Positions 7,014 through 16,517 of a stretch of 64,000 nt of DNA are shown piece after piece. The DNA is from Actinomycetospora endophytica (GTDB lineage: Bacteria > Actinomycetota > Actinomycetes > Mycobacteriales > Pseudonocardiaceae). Each line of letters opens with the position of its first letter. Position 1 is the stretch's first letter. The notes beneath the pieces were generated by a model that did no database searches, was not told the DNA's origin, and saw nothing but the letters and a program-made list of their open reading frames with translations. The DNA lies in contig NZ_JAJNDB010000001.1 in assembly GCF_021026375.1 (NCBI RefSeq), positions 930,001-994,000 on the forward strand, given 5' to 3'. Position numbers and translations under genes: made by a program.

Positions 7014-8657
7014 TCAGCGCGGACCGATGCGGACGCGGGACCCGGCCCGCGGGAAGTCGTCGGCCACGACCGCGGCCAGCTCGAGCATCGCGGTCCGCGT
7101 CCGGGGCGCGAGCTTCTCCAGTTCGATCTCCGCGCCCTCGTCGAGGTGCGGGTCGAACGGCAGCCGGGCCACGGTGCGGCAGCGCGCCGCGAAGTGCTCC
7201 GCGACCCGGTCGAGATCGACGCCGCCCGAGGAGCGCCGCACGTAGTTGATCACGGCGGTCGAGCGGGCCACGAGGTCGCCGTAGCCGTGCGCGTCCAGCC
7301 AGTCGAGGGTCGCCGAGGCGCTGCGCGCACCGTCGATGGAGGACGAGGACACGACGACGAGCGAGTCCGCGACATCGAGTACCCCGCGCATGGCCGAGTG
7401 CATGAGTCCGGTCCCGCAGTCGGTGAGCACGATGTTGTAGAAGTGCTCGAGCAGGTCCACCGCGCGCCGGTAGTCGAGCTCGCTGAACGCCTCCGAGACC
7501 GCCGGGTCCTGCTCGCTCGCGAGGACCTCGAGCCGCGACGGGCCCTGCGAGGTGTACGCCCGCACGTCGGAGTACCGCCGGACCAGCGCGGCGTCGCGCA
7601 GCAGGTGGCGCACCGTCGCCGTCGTCTCCACCGGCACCTTCTCGGCGAGGGTGCCCCGGTCGGGGTTGGCGTCGACGGCGACGACCCGGTCCCCGCGCAG
7701 CGACGCGAACGTCGCGCCGAGGGCCGCCGTCGTCGTGGTCTTCCCGACGCCGCCCTTCAGGCTCAGCATCGCGATCTTGTAGCAGCCCTGCAGCGGCTGG
7801 TTGACCCGCGCGACGAGCGCCCGGCGCGCGGTGTCGGCCTCGCTCTCGCCGGGGTTCACGACGCCGCCGCTCGCGACGTAGACCGCCCGCCGCCAGCCCG
7901 TGCGCGGCACCGGCCTGGCGGGGCGCAGCAGTTGCGCGGACGAGAGGTCGGACATCGCAGGCGGGCCGAACGACGGCGCGACGGTCGCGATCTCCGACGA
8001 CGGCGGGTGCGGGTCGGCACCCTCGTCGGGGCGGGTCTCCCCGGCGCGCGGCTCGGCGGCCGGGAAGGGGGCCGGGAAGGGGGCCGACGCCGGCTGGGAG
8101 GAGTGGCCCTGGGCTGCTGCCGGCTGGGGGCCCGCCGGCTGGGACGTCGCCGGCTGGGGGCCCGCCGGTTGGGACGTCGCCGGCTGGGGGCCCGCCGGCT
8201 GGGACGAGCCGGGTGGTGCGGCCGGACCGTGGGAGGACAGGGACCGTGCCGACGACGGCAGCCGCGTCGAGGACGTGGTGCTCCGTCCGTCGGAGGAGGC
8301 CGGCCGGCGGACGTCGCCCCGCGCCGCGCCGGCGGTGTCGACCTGCCGGGTCGTCTCGGCGGCGAGGTCCTCCTCCGACGCGGAACCGCCGCTCGGCTCC
8401 GTGCCCGCGGCCGAGGCGGCACCGTTCGCCTGCGTCGGGCCGGCACTTGTCGGGCCCGCACTCGTCGCGCCCGCAGGCGTCGGATCGATGCCCGGCCCCG
8501 ACGACATCGCGGAGCCCGCACCCGTCGTCGTCGCCTGCTCCGTGCCCGTGGTGGGGTGCTCCGGCGTCGGGGTCGACCCGTTCGCCGTCCCGCCCTCACC
8601 CGGGCCCGACTCGTCCTCGCGGCCATCCATCGTCGGCGCGTTCCCCTCCGTCGTCAC
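7014..8657 (-). CDS. ParA/MinD-like ATPase with long disordered N-terminus
   Basis: 547 residues from a GTG at 8657; an in-frame ATG at 8630 is equally possible, with GGAGGGG 12 bases upstream. The first ~230 residues are low complexity (Ser/Thr/Pro/Ala/Gly) and include three tandem SQPAGPQPAT units. The C-terminal half is a SIMIBI ATPase: deviant Walker A KGGVGKTTTTAALGA, VDANPDRGTLAEK, and a Walker B-like IVLTDCGTGLMHSAM, followed by LVVVSSSSIDGARSA. The preceding GWRRAVYVASGG...NPGESEAD segment is characteristic of the MinD/ParA-like proteins found with ESX/type VII systems and in many actinobacteria. No ParB or ESX gene is visible nearby, so its cargo is unknown; positioning of a membrane or secretion complex is a fair guess. 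Confidence 0.88.
   Translation of the reverse strand: MTTEGNAPTMDGREDESGPGEGGTANGSTPTPEHPTTGTEQATTTGAGSAMSSGPGIDPTPAGATSAGPTSAGPTQANGAASAAGTEPSGGSASEEDLAAETTRQVDTAGAARGDVRRPASSDGRSTTSSTRLPSSARSLSSHGPAAPPGSSQPAGPQPATSQPAGPQPATSQPAGPQPAAAQGHSSQPASAPFPAPFPAAEPRAGETRPDEGADPHPPSSEIATVAPSFGPPAMSDLSSAQLLRPARPVPRTGWRRAVYVASGGVVNPGESEADTARRALVARVNQPLQGCYKIAMLSLKGGVGKTTTTAALGATFASLRGDRVVAVDANPDRGTLAEKVPVETTATVRHLLRDAALVRRYSDVRAYTSQGPSRLEVLASEQDPAVSEAFSELDYRRAVDLLEHFYNIVLTDCGTGLMHSAMRGVLDVADSLVVVSSSSIDGARSASATLDWLDAHGYGDLVARSTAVINYVRRSSGGVDLDRVAEHFAARCRTVARLPFDPHLDEGAEIELEKLAPRTRTAMLELAAVVADDFPRAGSRVRIGPR
8121..8210. repeat. 30-bp in-frame tandem repeat, 3 units
   Basis: Unit begins CGGCTGGGGGCCCGCCGG and repeats at 8121, 8151 and 8181, nearly identical, encoding the SQPAGPQPAT units of the ATPase linker. 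Likely to vary in number between strains. Confidence 0.85.
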
Positions 8658-8783
8658 CGGCGCCTGGTCGGCCCGCGGCCTCGGGGGCGCCGACCGGCCG
8701 CACGACCGTATCCGCCCGGGACGAACAGGACGAGCCGATCGGCCGATCTACTCCGGATCTCGGTCCGGACACGCCGCCCGACC

Positions 8784-9043
8784 GATGATCACCGGGCCTG
8801 TGTTGCAGCCGTGGAGATCCACGACAGCCACCCGGGCCCGTTGATCACGAGCTGGGCCACCACGAGATCACCGGGCACCTGGCGGGCCGGCGGATCTCCG
8901 ATCAGCCCCGCACGTGCCCGATGATCACCAGCGACCGGACCCGCCGAGGCCGAGCGAGGCGCTCAGCGGGCCCCGCCCATGATCACCGGGACTTCACAGC
9001 GCCAGTGGATCTCCGGCGACGACCACATGGTCCCGGTGACCAT
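8784..9043. repeat. Degenerate ~57-bp units starting TGATCAC in a 402-bp gap
   Basis: The gap 8658-9059 (between the ccsB stop and the ATPase start) has no gene. It holds five GATCAC motifs at 8787, 8843, 8866, 8923 and 8981; four of them read [A/T]TGATCAC and follow a GCCCG-like end of the previous unit, with spacing near 57 bases. ATGATCACCGGGA (8979-8991) pairs with TCCCGGTGACCAT (9031-9043) with one mismatch and may form the 3' hairpin of the cytochrome biogenesis operon. The rest of the gap (8658-8783) should contain the ATPase promoter; I see no motif in it. Confidence 0.5.
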
Positions 9044-9059
9044 GAACTGGGCGACCGGC

Positions 9060-10100
9060 TCAGCCCACCCCGGCGTACGAGTGCAGGCCGGTGACGACGA
9101 GGTTGACGAAGAACAGGTTGAACGACATCACCGCGAAGCCGACGACGTTCACCGCCGCCGCCTTGCGACCGCGCCACCCCGCCGTCGAGCGCGCGTGCAG
9201 GTAGCCCGCGTAGACGACCCACGCGATGAACGCCGTCGTCTCCTTCGGGTCCCAGCCCCAGTACCGACCCCATGCCGCCTCGGCCCAGATGGCGCCGGCG
9301 ATGACGGCGAACGTCCAGATCGGGAAGGCGACGGCGGTGGCGCGGTAGGCGACGCGGTCGAGCACCGCGGCGCCGGGCAGCTTGGCGGTCCAGGCCATGC
9401 GGCCGTTCGAGTCGTGGACGCTGCGCAACAGGTAGAGCACGCTGGCCACGCCGGCGAAGAGCAGGATCCCGGAGGAGATCACCGCGGCCGTCACGTGGAT
9501 GGCGAGCCAGTACGAGTGCAGCGCCGGCACGACCGGTGCCGTCTGCGTGTAGAGCACCGTGCCGCCGAGCATCATCAGCACGATCACCGGCAGGAGCACG
9601 AACACGCCGAGTCGACGCAGCTCCGGGCGCCGGAAGAGCACGACCAGCCAGGCGAGCACCCCGACGAGCGTCACCGCCGCGACGAACTCGTACATGTTGC
9701 CCCACGGCGGGCGGTCGGCGGCCACGCCCCGCACCACGAGCATCGCGATGTGCAGGCCCAGGCCCAGCACCGTCAGCGAGACGCCCATCCGCCCGAACCG
9801 CTCCGACGCGGGCCGCGGCGGGCGGCCGTCGCGCGTCCGGGGGCCGGCCGGGGCGGGGTCGTCGCCGGCGGCGTCGTCACCGGCAGCGGGGTCGTCCGGC
9901 ACCACCGTGGTCGTGCCGGGCTCGTCGCCACCACCGGCGCCCACGGCCGCCGGCACCGCGGCGGGTACTGCCTCCGCCGACGCGACCCGGCGCAGCATGC
10001 CGTGCTCCACGGCGTGCAGGAGCATCGCGAGAATGTAGACCGCGAGCGCCGAGTAGAACAGCACGTCGCCGAAGTCGCCCAGCGGGGCGTCGACGTTCAT
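9060..10100 (-). CDS. ccsB: CcsB/CcsA-type cytochrome c biogenesis protein (heme handling)
   Basis: 346-residue polytopic membrane protein of System II cytochrome c maturation. It carries the heme-handling WWD-type signature WGRYWGWDPKETTAFIAW, the earlier WGNMYEF motif, and conserved histidines near the ends of helices, features of the CcsA/ResC family. An insert at about residues 35-85 is Gly/Ala/Asp-rich and cytoplasmic. With ResB it moves heme across the membrane and joins it to apocytochrome c. The ATG overlaps the resB stop (ATGA). It is the last gene of the leftward run hemL to ccsB, in the same order as Rv0524-Rv0529 of M. tuberculosis. Confidence 0.95.
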   Translation of the reverse strand: MNVDAPLGDFGDVLFYSALAVYILAMLLHAVEHGMLRRVASAEAVPAAVPAAVGAGGGDEPGTTTVVPDDPAAGDDAAGDDPAPAGPRTRDGRPPRPASERFGRMGVSLTVLGLGLHIAMLVVRGVAADRPPWGNMYEFVAAVTLVGVLAWLVVLFRRPELRRLGVFVLLPVIVLMMLGGTVLYTQTAPVVPALHSYWLAIHVTAAVISSGILLFAGVASVLYLLRSVHDSNGRMAWTAKLPGAAVLDRVAYRATAVAFPIWTFAVIAGAIWAEAAWGRYWGWDPKETTAFIAWVVYAGYLHARSTAGWRGRKAAAVNVVGFAVMSFNLFFVNLVVTGLHSYAGVG

Positions 10101-11806
10101 CCGCTACCTCCGTGGTCGCCCGGGCCGGCCTCGTCGGGGTCGGTCCGGGGTGGGGTCTCGTGCCTGCTGGTGGGCCGGTCGGGCAGCAGGTCCGTCCGGA
10201 GCCGGTCGAACTCCTCGCCGTACCCGGCCTGGTCGGTGCGGGCGAGGCCACCGAGCTCCACGCTCGACCCCGCCGCCACCGTACGACCGTCTGTCGTAGA
10301 CCGCGCGCCCGGGGCCGTCGGTGTGGCCCGCACCCAGAACCGGCGCCGCTTGACCGTCAGGGACAACGTGATGCCCACGAGCAGCGCGATCGCCGCGACG
10401 AGGACCGCGTCCTGCGCCGGATCGTGCGAGACCTGCAGCCTCACCCACTGCTTGACGGCGTCGAACCGGATCGTCGTCCCGTCGTCGAGGGTGAGCGACT
10501 GACCCGGGACCAGGTTCTGGCGGTCCACCCGCACGAGCCGGCCCTGGTCGACCATCGACTGGTCGATCCCGAAGATCGACTGCCCCTTCCCGGAGTCCAG
10601 CCCCAGGTCGCCGCGGTAGACGTCGGCGGCCACCTCCGGAGCGGTCAGCGCGGGGTAGGTGGAGGTCACCACGCCCCCGCCGCTGGAGGTCGGCGCGAAG
10701 AGGCCGGTGATGGCGAGCTGGGTACGACGACGGGTGGCGTCGTCGGTGACTCCGGGCCGGTCGAACTTCGTGGCGCCCTGGGAGAGGAACGTCGACGGGT
10801 TGACGGGCTCCCACTGGATGGCCTGCGTGCGCTGCTGGCCGTCGGGGAAGGTCACGGTGAACTGCGGCGCGTAGCCGTGGTCGATCAGGTACACCCGCTC
10901 ACCGTCGAAGCGCAGCGGATCGTTGACCTGGATGGTCGCCGGAGTCGGCGCGGCCCCGTCCGCGATCTGCGCCGCGTCGGAGTACCGGACGTCGGCCCGG
11001 TAGGATTCGGGGGCTCCGTCGGGCCGGTACTGCGCGTCGAAGCGGTCGACGTCGAGGCAGAACGGGTCGAGGTTCGTGCCGTCCACCTGCAGGCCGGGCC
11101 GGAACGTGTCGTAGGAGAGGATCCCGGAGTTGCAGAACTCCGAGCCGTCGGCCATGACGATGACGTCGCCCTCATAGCCGAAGAGCTTCCCGACCGCGAT
11201 CCCGATGAGCAGCGCCAGCAGGCTCATGTGGAAGACGAGGTTGCCGACCTCGCGCAGCGCGCCCCGCTCCGCCGAGACCGTCCGCACCCCGTCGGGCTCC
11301 TCGCGGACGTCGAGCTTCCAGCCCCGGAGCCGACGGCGGGTGTCGGCGACGACGTCGTCGGGCGAACGCGGATCCGTGCCCGCGGCGTGGTGCGGCAGCC
11401 GCGAGAGGTTGCGCGGGACGGCGACGGTGCGGGCCCGCAGGCCCTGGATCTGCTCCCAGGTGCGCGGGACGAGGCAGCCGACCAGCGAGATGAACAGCAG
11501 CAGGTAGACCGCCGAGAACCACGGCGTCGAGAAGAGGTTGAAGATGCCGATCTTGTCGAGGAGCGGCGCGAGCGTGGGGTGGGCGGTGAAGTAGTCCTGC
11601 ACCGCCTGCGGGCTCGGGCCGCGCTGCGGCAGGAACGCCCCGGGCAGCGCGGCGAGCGCGAGCAGGAACAGCAGGATCAGCGCCGTGCGCATGCTCGTCA
11701 GCCCGCGCCAGGTGTTGCGAGCGAGGGCGAGCAGGTCGCGCCACCAGCGACGGCCGGCGGGCGGCTCGGGGGACTCGTCGGGCGGCGACTTCAGTGTCTG
11801 TGTCAT
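10097..11806 (-). CDS. resB: ResB, cytochrome c biogenesis protein
   Basis: 569 residues. Four membrane segments are expected: near residues 37-57, around 95-110, about 196-216 and a last one near 465-490, separated by a large extracytoplasmic domain. Motifs typical of ResB/Ccs1 include FLPQRGPSPQAVQDYF, FSTPWFSAVYLLLFISLVGCLVPR and LVFHMSLLALLIGIAVGKLFGYEGDVIV. Works with CcsB as the heme ligation complex. Followed by ccsB with a 4-base overlap and preceded by ccdA with a 6-base gap. The C-terminal ~65 residues are a disordered cytoplasmic tail. Confidence 0.95.
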   Translation of the reverse strand: MTQTLKSPPDESPEPPAGRRWWRDLLALARNTWRGLTSMRTALILLFLLALAALPGAFLPQRGPSPQAVQDYFTAHPTLAPLLDKIGIFNLFSTPWFSAVYLLLFISLVGCLVPRTWEQIQGLRARTVAVPRNLSRLPHHAAGTDPRSPDDVVADTRRRLRGWKLDVREEPDGVRTVSAERGALREVGNLVFHMSLLALLIGIAVGKLFGYEGDVIVMADGSEFCNSGILSYDTFRPGLQVDGTNLDPFCLDVDRFDAQYRPDGAPESYRADVRYSDAAQIADGAAPTPATIQVNDPLRFDGERVYLIDHGYAPQFTVTFPDGQQRTQAIQWEPVNPSTFLSQGATKFDRPGVTDDATRRRTQLAITGLFAPTSSGGGVVTSTYPALTAPEVAADVYRGDLGLDSGKGQSIFGIDQSMVDQGRLVRVDRQNLVPGQSLTLDDGTTIRFDAVKQWVRLQVSHDPAQDAVLVAAIALLVGITLSLTVKRRRFWVRATPTAPGARSTTDGRTVAAGSSVELGGLARTDQAGYGEEFDRLRTDLLPDRPTSRHETPPRTDPDEAGPGDHGGSG

Positions 11807-11812
11807 CAGCGG

Positions 11813-12685
11813 CTACAGCGGGGTCGAGAAGCCCGCGACGGGCTCCCGGAGCAGGGTCACGATCTCGGCCCACAGGCCGGTGGCCAGCGCGAGGCCGACG
11901 ACGACGAGCAGCACGCCACCGGCGATCTGGATGCCGCGGACGTGGGTGCGCAGCCACGCCTGGGCCCGCACCGCCCGGCCGGCGCCGAGCGCGATCAGCA
12001 CGAACGGCAGGCCCAGCCCGGCGCAGTAGGCGAGCACCAGCAGCCCGCCGCGCCACGCCCCGGTGCCCGCGCCGGTCCCGGAGGCCAGCGCGATGACGCC
12101 GGTGAGGGTCGGGCCGAGGCACGGGGTCCAGCCGAGGCCGAACGTGGCGCCGAGCAGCGGAGCCCCGGCGATCCCCATCCGCGGCACCCAGTGCGGGCGG
12201 GTGTCGCGCTGCAGGGCGGGCACCAGGCCCAGGAACACCAGGCCCATCGCGACGGTGACGACGCCCCCGAGACGCTGCAGCAGCGACTCGTTCTCGATCA
12301 GCGCGTCGGCCGCCCACACGATCGCGCCGAGCCCGAGCACGAAGACCACCGTGAAGCCGAGCACGAACAGCGCCGCCGCCCCGGCGAGCCGCAGCCGGCC
12401 GCGGGGTGCCCGCGGCGGGAGCGTGGCGGTGGCGAGCCCGGTCCCCGTGGTCGGCTCGGCGGGAGTGTTCGCGGTGACAGCGGCGCGGCGCTCGGCCCGC
12501 TGGGCGGCGGCCTCCTCGGCGGTGACCGCGGGAGCAGTGGCCCCGACGAGCCCGGCGAGGTAGGCGAGGTAGCCCGGGACGAGCGGCACGACGCACGGCG
12601 ACGCGAAGCTCACGAGGCCCGCGGCGAGGGAGAGCACGAGCGCCAGCAGCACGGGACCCGAGGTCACCGTCTGGGTCAGGTCCAT
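11813..12685 (-). CDS. ccdA: CcdA, thiol-disulfide electron carrier
   Basis: 290 residues with six or seven membrane helices. The DsbD-gamma/CcdA family cysteines are in FASPCVVPLVPGYLAYLAG (first helix) and LGWTPCLGPTLTGV (fourth helix); they pass reducing power from cytoplasmic thioredoxin to extracytoplasmic ResA-type proteins, which then reduce apocytochrome c heme-binding cysteines. A cytoplasmic loop of about 60 residues (Ala/Glu/Arg-rich) follows the second helix, longer than in minimal CcdA proteins. Lies between the TlpA-like lipoprotein gene and resB, the expected functional order. Confidence 0.95.
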   Translation of the reverse strand: MDLTQTVTSGPVLLALVLSLAAGLVSFASPCVVPLVPGYLAYLAGLVGATAPAVTAEEAAAQRAERRAAVTANTPAEPTTGTGLATATLPPRAPRGRLRLAGAAALFVLGFTVVFVLGLGAIVWAADALIENESLLQRLGGVVTVAMGLVFLGLVPALQRDTRPHWVPRMGIAGAPLLGATFGLGWTPCLGPTLTGVIALASGTGAGTGAWRGGLLVLAYCAGLGLPFVLIALGAGRAVRAQAWLRTHVRGIQIAGGVLLVVVGLALATGLWAEIVTLLREPVAGFSTPL

Positions 12686-12816
12686 GCGGACTCGCAGTAC
12701 CGGGCGTTCATGTCGCGCCCCAGGGTAGGGCGGGGGCGTCCTGGCCGCGTGAGGGCGGGGGACTTCGTCCTACGGGATGTCGTAGGTCACGCCCGCGGCC
12801 CGCCGTTCCGAGCGGG

Positions 12817-13443
12817 TCAGGCCGGCGCGGGAGCCGGCTCCGCCGCGATCCGGTCGACCACGGGCTGCAGATCGCTCGCCAGCACCGAGGTGAGGAACAC
12901 CGCCGCCACCCGGTGCTGCCGGTCGAGCACGATCGTCGACGGCACCGCGTTGCGCGGGTAGCCGGAGAGCACGAGCAGCGACCGGCCCGGCGGGTCGAAG
13001 ATCGACGGGTAGGTGATCGCCCGGCTGCGGACGAAGTCGGAGGCGGCGTCGCGGTCGTCGCGCACGTCGACCCCGAGGAACTGCACCCCACGCGGCGCGG
13101 CCTCGGTCGCGACCTGCTCGAGACCGGGCGCCTCGCCGCGGCACGGCCCGCACCACGAGCCCCAGATGTTCACCACGACGACCTTGCCCTTGAAGTCCGC
13201 GCTCGATACCTGCTGGCCCGCCTGGAGCAGCGAGTCCCCGGACACCGGGGCGAGCGGACGACGCTGCGCCTCCGGATAGGTGATCTGGGTCTGCCCGCCG
13301 GGCGCGACGAACGTGAACCCGCCGCCGTCCGACGACCCCGACGAGCACCCCGCCAGCAGCGCCAGCCCGACGACGGCGAGCACCGCGGCCAGCTGCAGCG
13401 CCACGGGTCGAGCTGTGCCGCGCCTCGTTCCCCGCCGCCTCAT
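12817..13443 (-). CDS. resA: ResA/TlpA-like thioredoxin-fold lipoprotein
   Basis: 208 residues from the ATG that overlaps the phosphatase stop (ATGA). Arg-rich N-terminus, hydrophobic core and lipobox LLAGC give a lipid-anchored extracytoplasmic protein. The thioredoxin domain has the CxxC site in NIWGSWCGPCRGEAP, a LGVDVRDDRDAASDF segment and the cis-proline region GYPRNAVPSTIVLD. It should reduce apocytochrome c using electrons from CcdA. Gene order phosphatase-resA-ccdA-resB-ccsB matches mycobacteria (Rv0525-Rv0529). A 131-base gap separates it from ccdA. Confidence 0.93.
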   Translation of the reverse strand: MRRRGTRRGTARPVALQLAAVLAVVGLALLAGCSSGSSDGGGFTFVAPGGQTQITYPEAQRRPLAPVSGDSLLQAGQQVSSADFKGKVVVVNIWGSWCGPCRGEAPGLEQVATEAAPRGVQFLGVDVRDDRDAASDFVRSRAITYPSIFDPPGRSLLVLSGYPRNAVPSTIVLDRQHRVAAVFLTSVLASDLQPVVDRIAAEPAPAPA

Positions 13444-14090
13444 GCGCCGGTCGCCGAGGGGTCGGAGGTGCCCGACGGCTCGGTGTAGCCGATGTCGACC
13501 AGCGACTCGTCGTCGAACACCAGCGTGGTCACCGAGCCGAGCGCGCACTGGCGCTGCGTCGGGTTGTGCCAGAGCCGCTGCCCGGCGAGGAAGCGGCGCA
13601 GCGTCCAGATCGGCAGCTGGTGCGACACGCACACCGCCTCGTGGCCCGCGGCGGCCGCCCGCGCCCGGTGCGCCGCGCCGAGCATGCGGTGCGCGATCTC
13701 CAGGTACGGCTCGCCCCACGACGGGCGGAACGGGTTACGCAGGAGCGGCCAGAACTCGGGACGGCGCAGCGCACCGTCGCCGACGCCGACGTGCTCGCCC
13801 TCGAAGGCGTTGGCCGCCTCGATGAGCCGGTCGTCGGTGACGGGCTCGACGCCGAGCTTCTCCGCGATCGGCACCGCGGTCTCCTGCGCCCGCTGCATCG
13901 GCGAGACGAGCAGTGCCGTGACGTCGTTGGACGCGAGGTGCTCGGCGACCCGACGGGCCTGCTCCCGGCCCGTCTCGGAGAGCCCGTAGCCGGGGAGGCG
14001 CCCGTAGAGGATCTTCTCCGGGTTGTGGACCTCGCCGTGCCGGACGAGGTGGACCACCGTCCGCACGGGTTCGATGCCGCCGCCCGTCAC
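13440..14090 (-). CDS. Histidine phosphatase family protein
   Basis: 216 residues from a GTG that overlaps the hemL stop (GTGA). The phosphohistidine motif is [27 protein letters not shown], with the second-half histidine in [14 protein letters not shown] and an acid/base region around [11 protein letters not shown]. This branch of the phosphoglycerate mutase-like superfamily contains small-molecule phosphatases; the substrate is unknown. Its fixed place between hemL and resA in actinobacteria (Rv0525 equivalent) hints at a role in heme or cytochrome supply, but direct evidence is lacking. Confidence 0.9.
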   Translation of the reverse strand: MTGGGIEPVRTVVHLVRHGEVHNPEKILYGRLPGYGLSETGREQARRVAEHLASNDVTALLVSPMQRAQETAVPIAEKLGVEPVTDDRLIEAANAFEGEHVGVGDGALRRPEFWPLLRNPFRPSWGEPYLEIAHRMLGAAHRARAAAAGHEAVCVSHQLPIWTLRRFLAGQRLWHNPTQRQCALGSVTTLVFDDESLVDIGYTEPSGTSDPSATGA

Positions 14091-15421
14091 TGCTCCTCCG
14101 GCGGGGTCGCGGCGGCCGCCGCCGCGGCGGCGTGCGGCAGCGCGTCGGCGATGACGCCGAACGCGTCCTCGTCGAGGGCGGCGGAGACGAAGCACGACTC
14201 GAACACGCTCGGCGGGAAGTACACGCCCCGGTCGAGCAACGCGTGGAAGAACGGCGGGAACCGCCAGGTCTCGGCGTCGCGCATGTCGTCGTAGTCCCGG
14301 CCGGCTCCGACGGCGAACCGGATCGAGACGAGCGAGCCGGCCCGCTGGATCGTGTGCTCGACCCCGGCCTGCGTCAGCGCCGAGGAGATCAGGCCGTGCA
14401 GCCGGTCGGCCGCCGCATCGAGGGCGGTGTAGACGTCGTCGGTCGCGTGCTGCAGCGTCGTCAGGCCCGCCGCGACCGCGACCGGGTTCCCGGCGAGCGT
14501 CCCTGCCTGGTAGACGGGTCCGGCCGGCGCGAGGTGGGCCATGACGTCCGCGCGGCCGCCGAACGCCGCCGCGGGCAGCCCGCCGGACATCACCTTGCCG
14601 AAGCAGTACAGGTCGCCGGCCACGCCCTCGAGGCCGTACCAGCCGGCGGGCGAGACGCGGAAGCCGGTCATCACCTCGTCGACGACCAGCAGCGCGCCGT
14701 GTGCGGCGCACAGCCGCTTGAGCCCGGCGTTGAACCCGTCGTCGGGAGCGACCGCGCCCATGTTCCCGGCGGCGGCCTCGGTGATCACGCAGGCGATCTC
14801 GGTGCCGCGCTCGGCGAAGACGGCGGCGACGGCGTCCAGGTCGTTGTAGGGCAGCACGACGGTGTCGGTGGCCTGCGCACCGGTGACACCGGGGCTCGAC
14901 GGCAGCCCGAAGGTCGCGACGCCGCTGCCCGCCTCGGCGAGCAGCGAGTCGACGTGACCGTGGTAGCAGCCGGCGAACTTCACGACGACGCTGCGGCCGG
15001 TGAAGCCGCGCGCCAGCCGGATGGCGCTCATCGTCGCCTCGGTGCCCGAATTGACGAGCCGGACCTGCTCGACCGGCTCGACCCGCCGGACGATCTCCTC
15101 GGCCAGCGCGACCTCGCCCTCGGCCGGGGTCCCGAAGCTCAGCCCGTGGGTCGCCGCCTCGCGGACCGCCTCGACGACGGCGGGATGCGCGTGCCCGAGG
15201 ATCATCGGTCCCCAGGAGCTGACGAGGTCGACGTAGCGGTTGCCGTCGGCGTCGGTCAGCCACGCGCCCTGCGCCGAGGACATGAACCGCGGCGTCCCGC
15301 CGACCGAGCGGAAGGCGCGCACCGGGGAGTTGACGCCGCCGGGGACGACCGCCTCGGCGCGCGCGAAGAGCTCAGCCGAGCGGGCGACCGGCCCGGCTGC
15401 CGTTGTGGGAGCGCTGCTCAC
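14087..15421 (-). CDS. hemL: HemL, glutamate-1-semialdehyde 2,1-aminomutase
   Basis: 444 residues from the GTG at 15421; the open frame extends upstream to 15838 but the extra sequence is not family-like. PLP enzyme that makes 5-aminolevulinate in the C5 pathway, downstream of HemA. Landmarks: [19 protein letters not shown] at the N-terminus, [20 protein letters not shown] (cofactor phosphate region), [10 protein letters not shown], and [16 protein letters not shown] with the Schiff-base lysine. The Ala-rich tail is extra. First gene of the leftward run to ccsB. The 190-base gap to the divergent lipoprotein gene (15422-15611) should contain its promoter. Confidence 0.96.
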   Translation of the reverse strand: MSSAPTTAAGPVARSAELFARAEAVVPGGVNSPVRAFRSVGGTPRFMSSAQGAWLTDADGNRYVDLVSSWGPMILGHAHPAVVEAVREAATHGLSFGTPAEGEVALAEEIVRRVEPVEQVRLVNSGTEATMSAIRLARGFTGRSVVVKFAGCYHGHVDSLLAEAGSGVATFGLPSSPGVTGAQATDTVVLPYNDLDAVAAVFAERGTEIACVITEAAAGNMGAVAPDDGFNAGLKRLCAAHGALLVVDEVMTGFRVSPAGWYGLEGVAGDLYCFGKVMSGGLPAAAFGGRADVMAHLAPAGPVYQAGTLAGNPVAVAAGLTTLQHATDDVYTALDAAADRLHGLISSALTQAGVEHTIQRAGSLVSIRFAVGAGRDYDDMRDAETWRFPPFFHALLDRGVYFPPSVFESCFVSAALDEDAFGVIADALPHAAAAAAAATPPEEQ

Positions 15422-15611
15422 GTCCCCATCCTCCCAGGCCGACCGGTGTGACCGTCGTCCGCCGGGGGTCCGACGGTGTGGCGTTCCGTGGTGATCGCAG
15501 GACCACTCGGGCGTGCGAGGCCCGCCGTTCGGCCGAGCGGGTGACGCGTGTAACACACATGTATCGCTCAGCGCTTCCACCACCGTCACACATCGACGCG
15601 GGGGAGACATC

Positions 15612-16181
15612 ATGGCGCGCAGCGTCCGTCCGGCAGACCACGACACCGACCGAAAGGTCCTCGTGACTGCAACGTCCGATGCAGCGGCGGCCCGGCGCTC
15701 CGGCCGGTGGGCGCGCATCGGCATCTGCATCGCCGGGCTCGGCCTGCTCACCGGCGTCGCCGCGTGCACCCCGACGACGGAGGTCCCGACCTCGTCGAGC
15801 AGTTCCGTCCCCGTCGTGGCCCCGACGACCACCACCACGCCGTACGGCTCGTCGACCTACGGTTCGTCCACCTACGGCTCGTCCAGCTCCGGGTCCTCCA
15901 CGTACGGGTCCTCGACCTACAGCTCGTCGGGGTCCTACGACTCGAGCTCGTCGTCGGGATCGTCCTCGTCCAGCTCGTCGTCGGGCGACTCCTCGAGCTC
16001 GTCGGGCGCCTCCGGCAGCCCCTACGCCGGGACCTACACCAACTCGGACGGCCAGCAGGTCGAGCGCCCCGACGCGAACAGCTCGGGCGCGACCGCGCGC
16101 TGCAAGGACGGCACCGACAGTCACTCGAAGCACAAGTCCGGGACGTGCTCCGGCCACGGCGGCGTCTCGGAGTGGCTCTGA
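15612..16181 (+). CDS. DUF3761-type secreted lipoprotein with Ser-rich linker
   Basis: 189 residues from the ATG with ggggaga upstream. A 45-residue basic cytoplasmic lead, a hydrophobic helix and GVAAC (lipobox-like) suggest lipid anchoring. Residues about 75-145 are an extreme low-complexity linker of Ser/Thr/Tyr/Gly with YGSST repeats. The C-terminal 45 residues carry the DUF3761 pattern ARCKDGT...[18 protein letters not shown], with two cysteines likely to form a disulfide. Function unknown; it looks like a small cell-surface domain on a flexible stalk. The Ser stretch is encoded by tcg/tcc/agc codons and may be slippage-prone. Convergent with the next gene, with a hairpin in between. Confidence 0.82.
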   Translation: MARSVRPADHDTDRKVLVTATSDAAAARRSGRWARIGICIAGLGLLTGVAACTPTTEVPTSSSSSVPVVAPTTTTTPYGSSTYGSSTYGSSSSGSSTYGSSTYSSSGSYDSSSSSGSSSSSSSSGDSSSSSGASGSPYAGTYTNSDGQQVERPDANSSGATARCKDGTDSHSKHKSGTCSGHGGVSEWL

Positions 16182-16193
16182 CACCGGAAGTCT

Positions 16194-16232
16194 GGTGGCG
16201 CAACCGAGTCACGCTGACTCGGTTGCACCACC
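16194..16232. terminator. 18-bp hairpin between convergent genes
   Basis: GGTGGCGCAACCGAGTCA (16194-16211), loop CGC, complement at 16215-16232 with one mismatch. Located 13 bases after the DUF3761 stop and 40 bases from the convergent gene's stop, so it can serve both. No U-tract. Confidence 0.7.
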
Positions 16233-16271
16233 GAGTTCAGGGTCGGCGACGGGGCACGACGGCCCAGCGAC

Positions 16272-16517
16272 CTAGGAGGCCCGCTCCGACCGCGCCGAGC
16301 GCCACCGCGCGACCGCGTCGATCCCGCACACCAGCGCCGCGGTGACCAGCGCGACGCCCCCGCTCACCCAGCCGCCCCGCACCTGGGTCAGCGGCACCGG
16401 GGCCACGAGCAGCCCGCCCGTGGACGGTGAGGTGTCGACCCCGTGCAGCAGGCAGACCACCCCGCCGGCGAGGAGCAGCACGGCGATCACCGCGGTCACC
16501 ACCGCGCGCCGGCTCAC
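16272..16517 (-). CDS. Small two-helix membrane protein
   Basis: 81 residues from a GTG overlapping the previous gene's stop (GTGA). Two membrane helices (VVTAVIAVLLLAGGVVCLL near residues 6-24, and VSGGVALVTAALVCGIDAVAR near 50-70) linked by a short polar loop; Arg-rich end. No family recognised. Third gene of a coupled three-gene membrane-protein set after hemB; mycobacteria also have membrane proteins at this position (Rv0513, Rv0514). Confidence 0.7.
   Translation of the reverse strand: MSRRAVVTAVIAVLLLAGGVVCLLHGVDTSPSTGGLLVAPVPLTQVRGGWVSGGVALVTAALVCGIDAVARWRSARSERAS

Noticed and set aside
9536-12961. Very long open frame antisense to the ccs genes
   Set aside because: Arg/Gly/Val-rich shadow of three real membrane-protein genes; high GC removes stop codons. 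No domain and no ribosome site.
15840-16010. Ser/Thr/Tyr/Gly-rich stretch as a possible CRISPR or minisatellite
   Set aside because: The repeats are in frame, of 12-15 bases and degenerate; they encode the linker of the DUF3761 lipoprotein.
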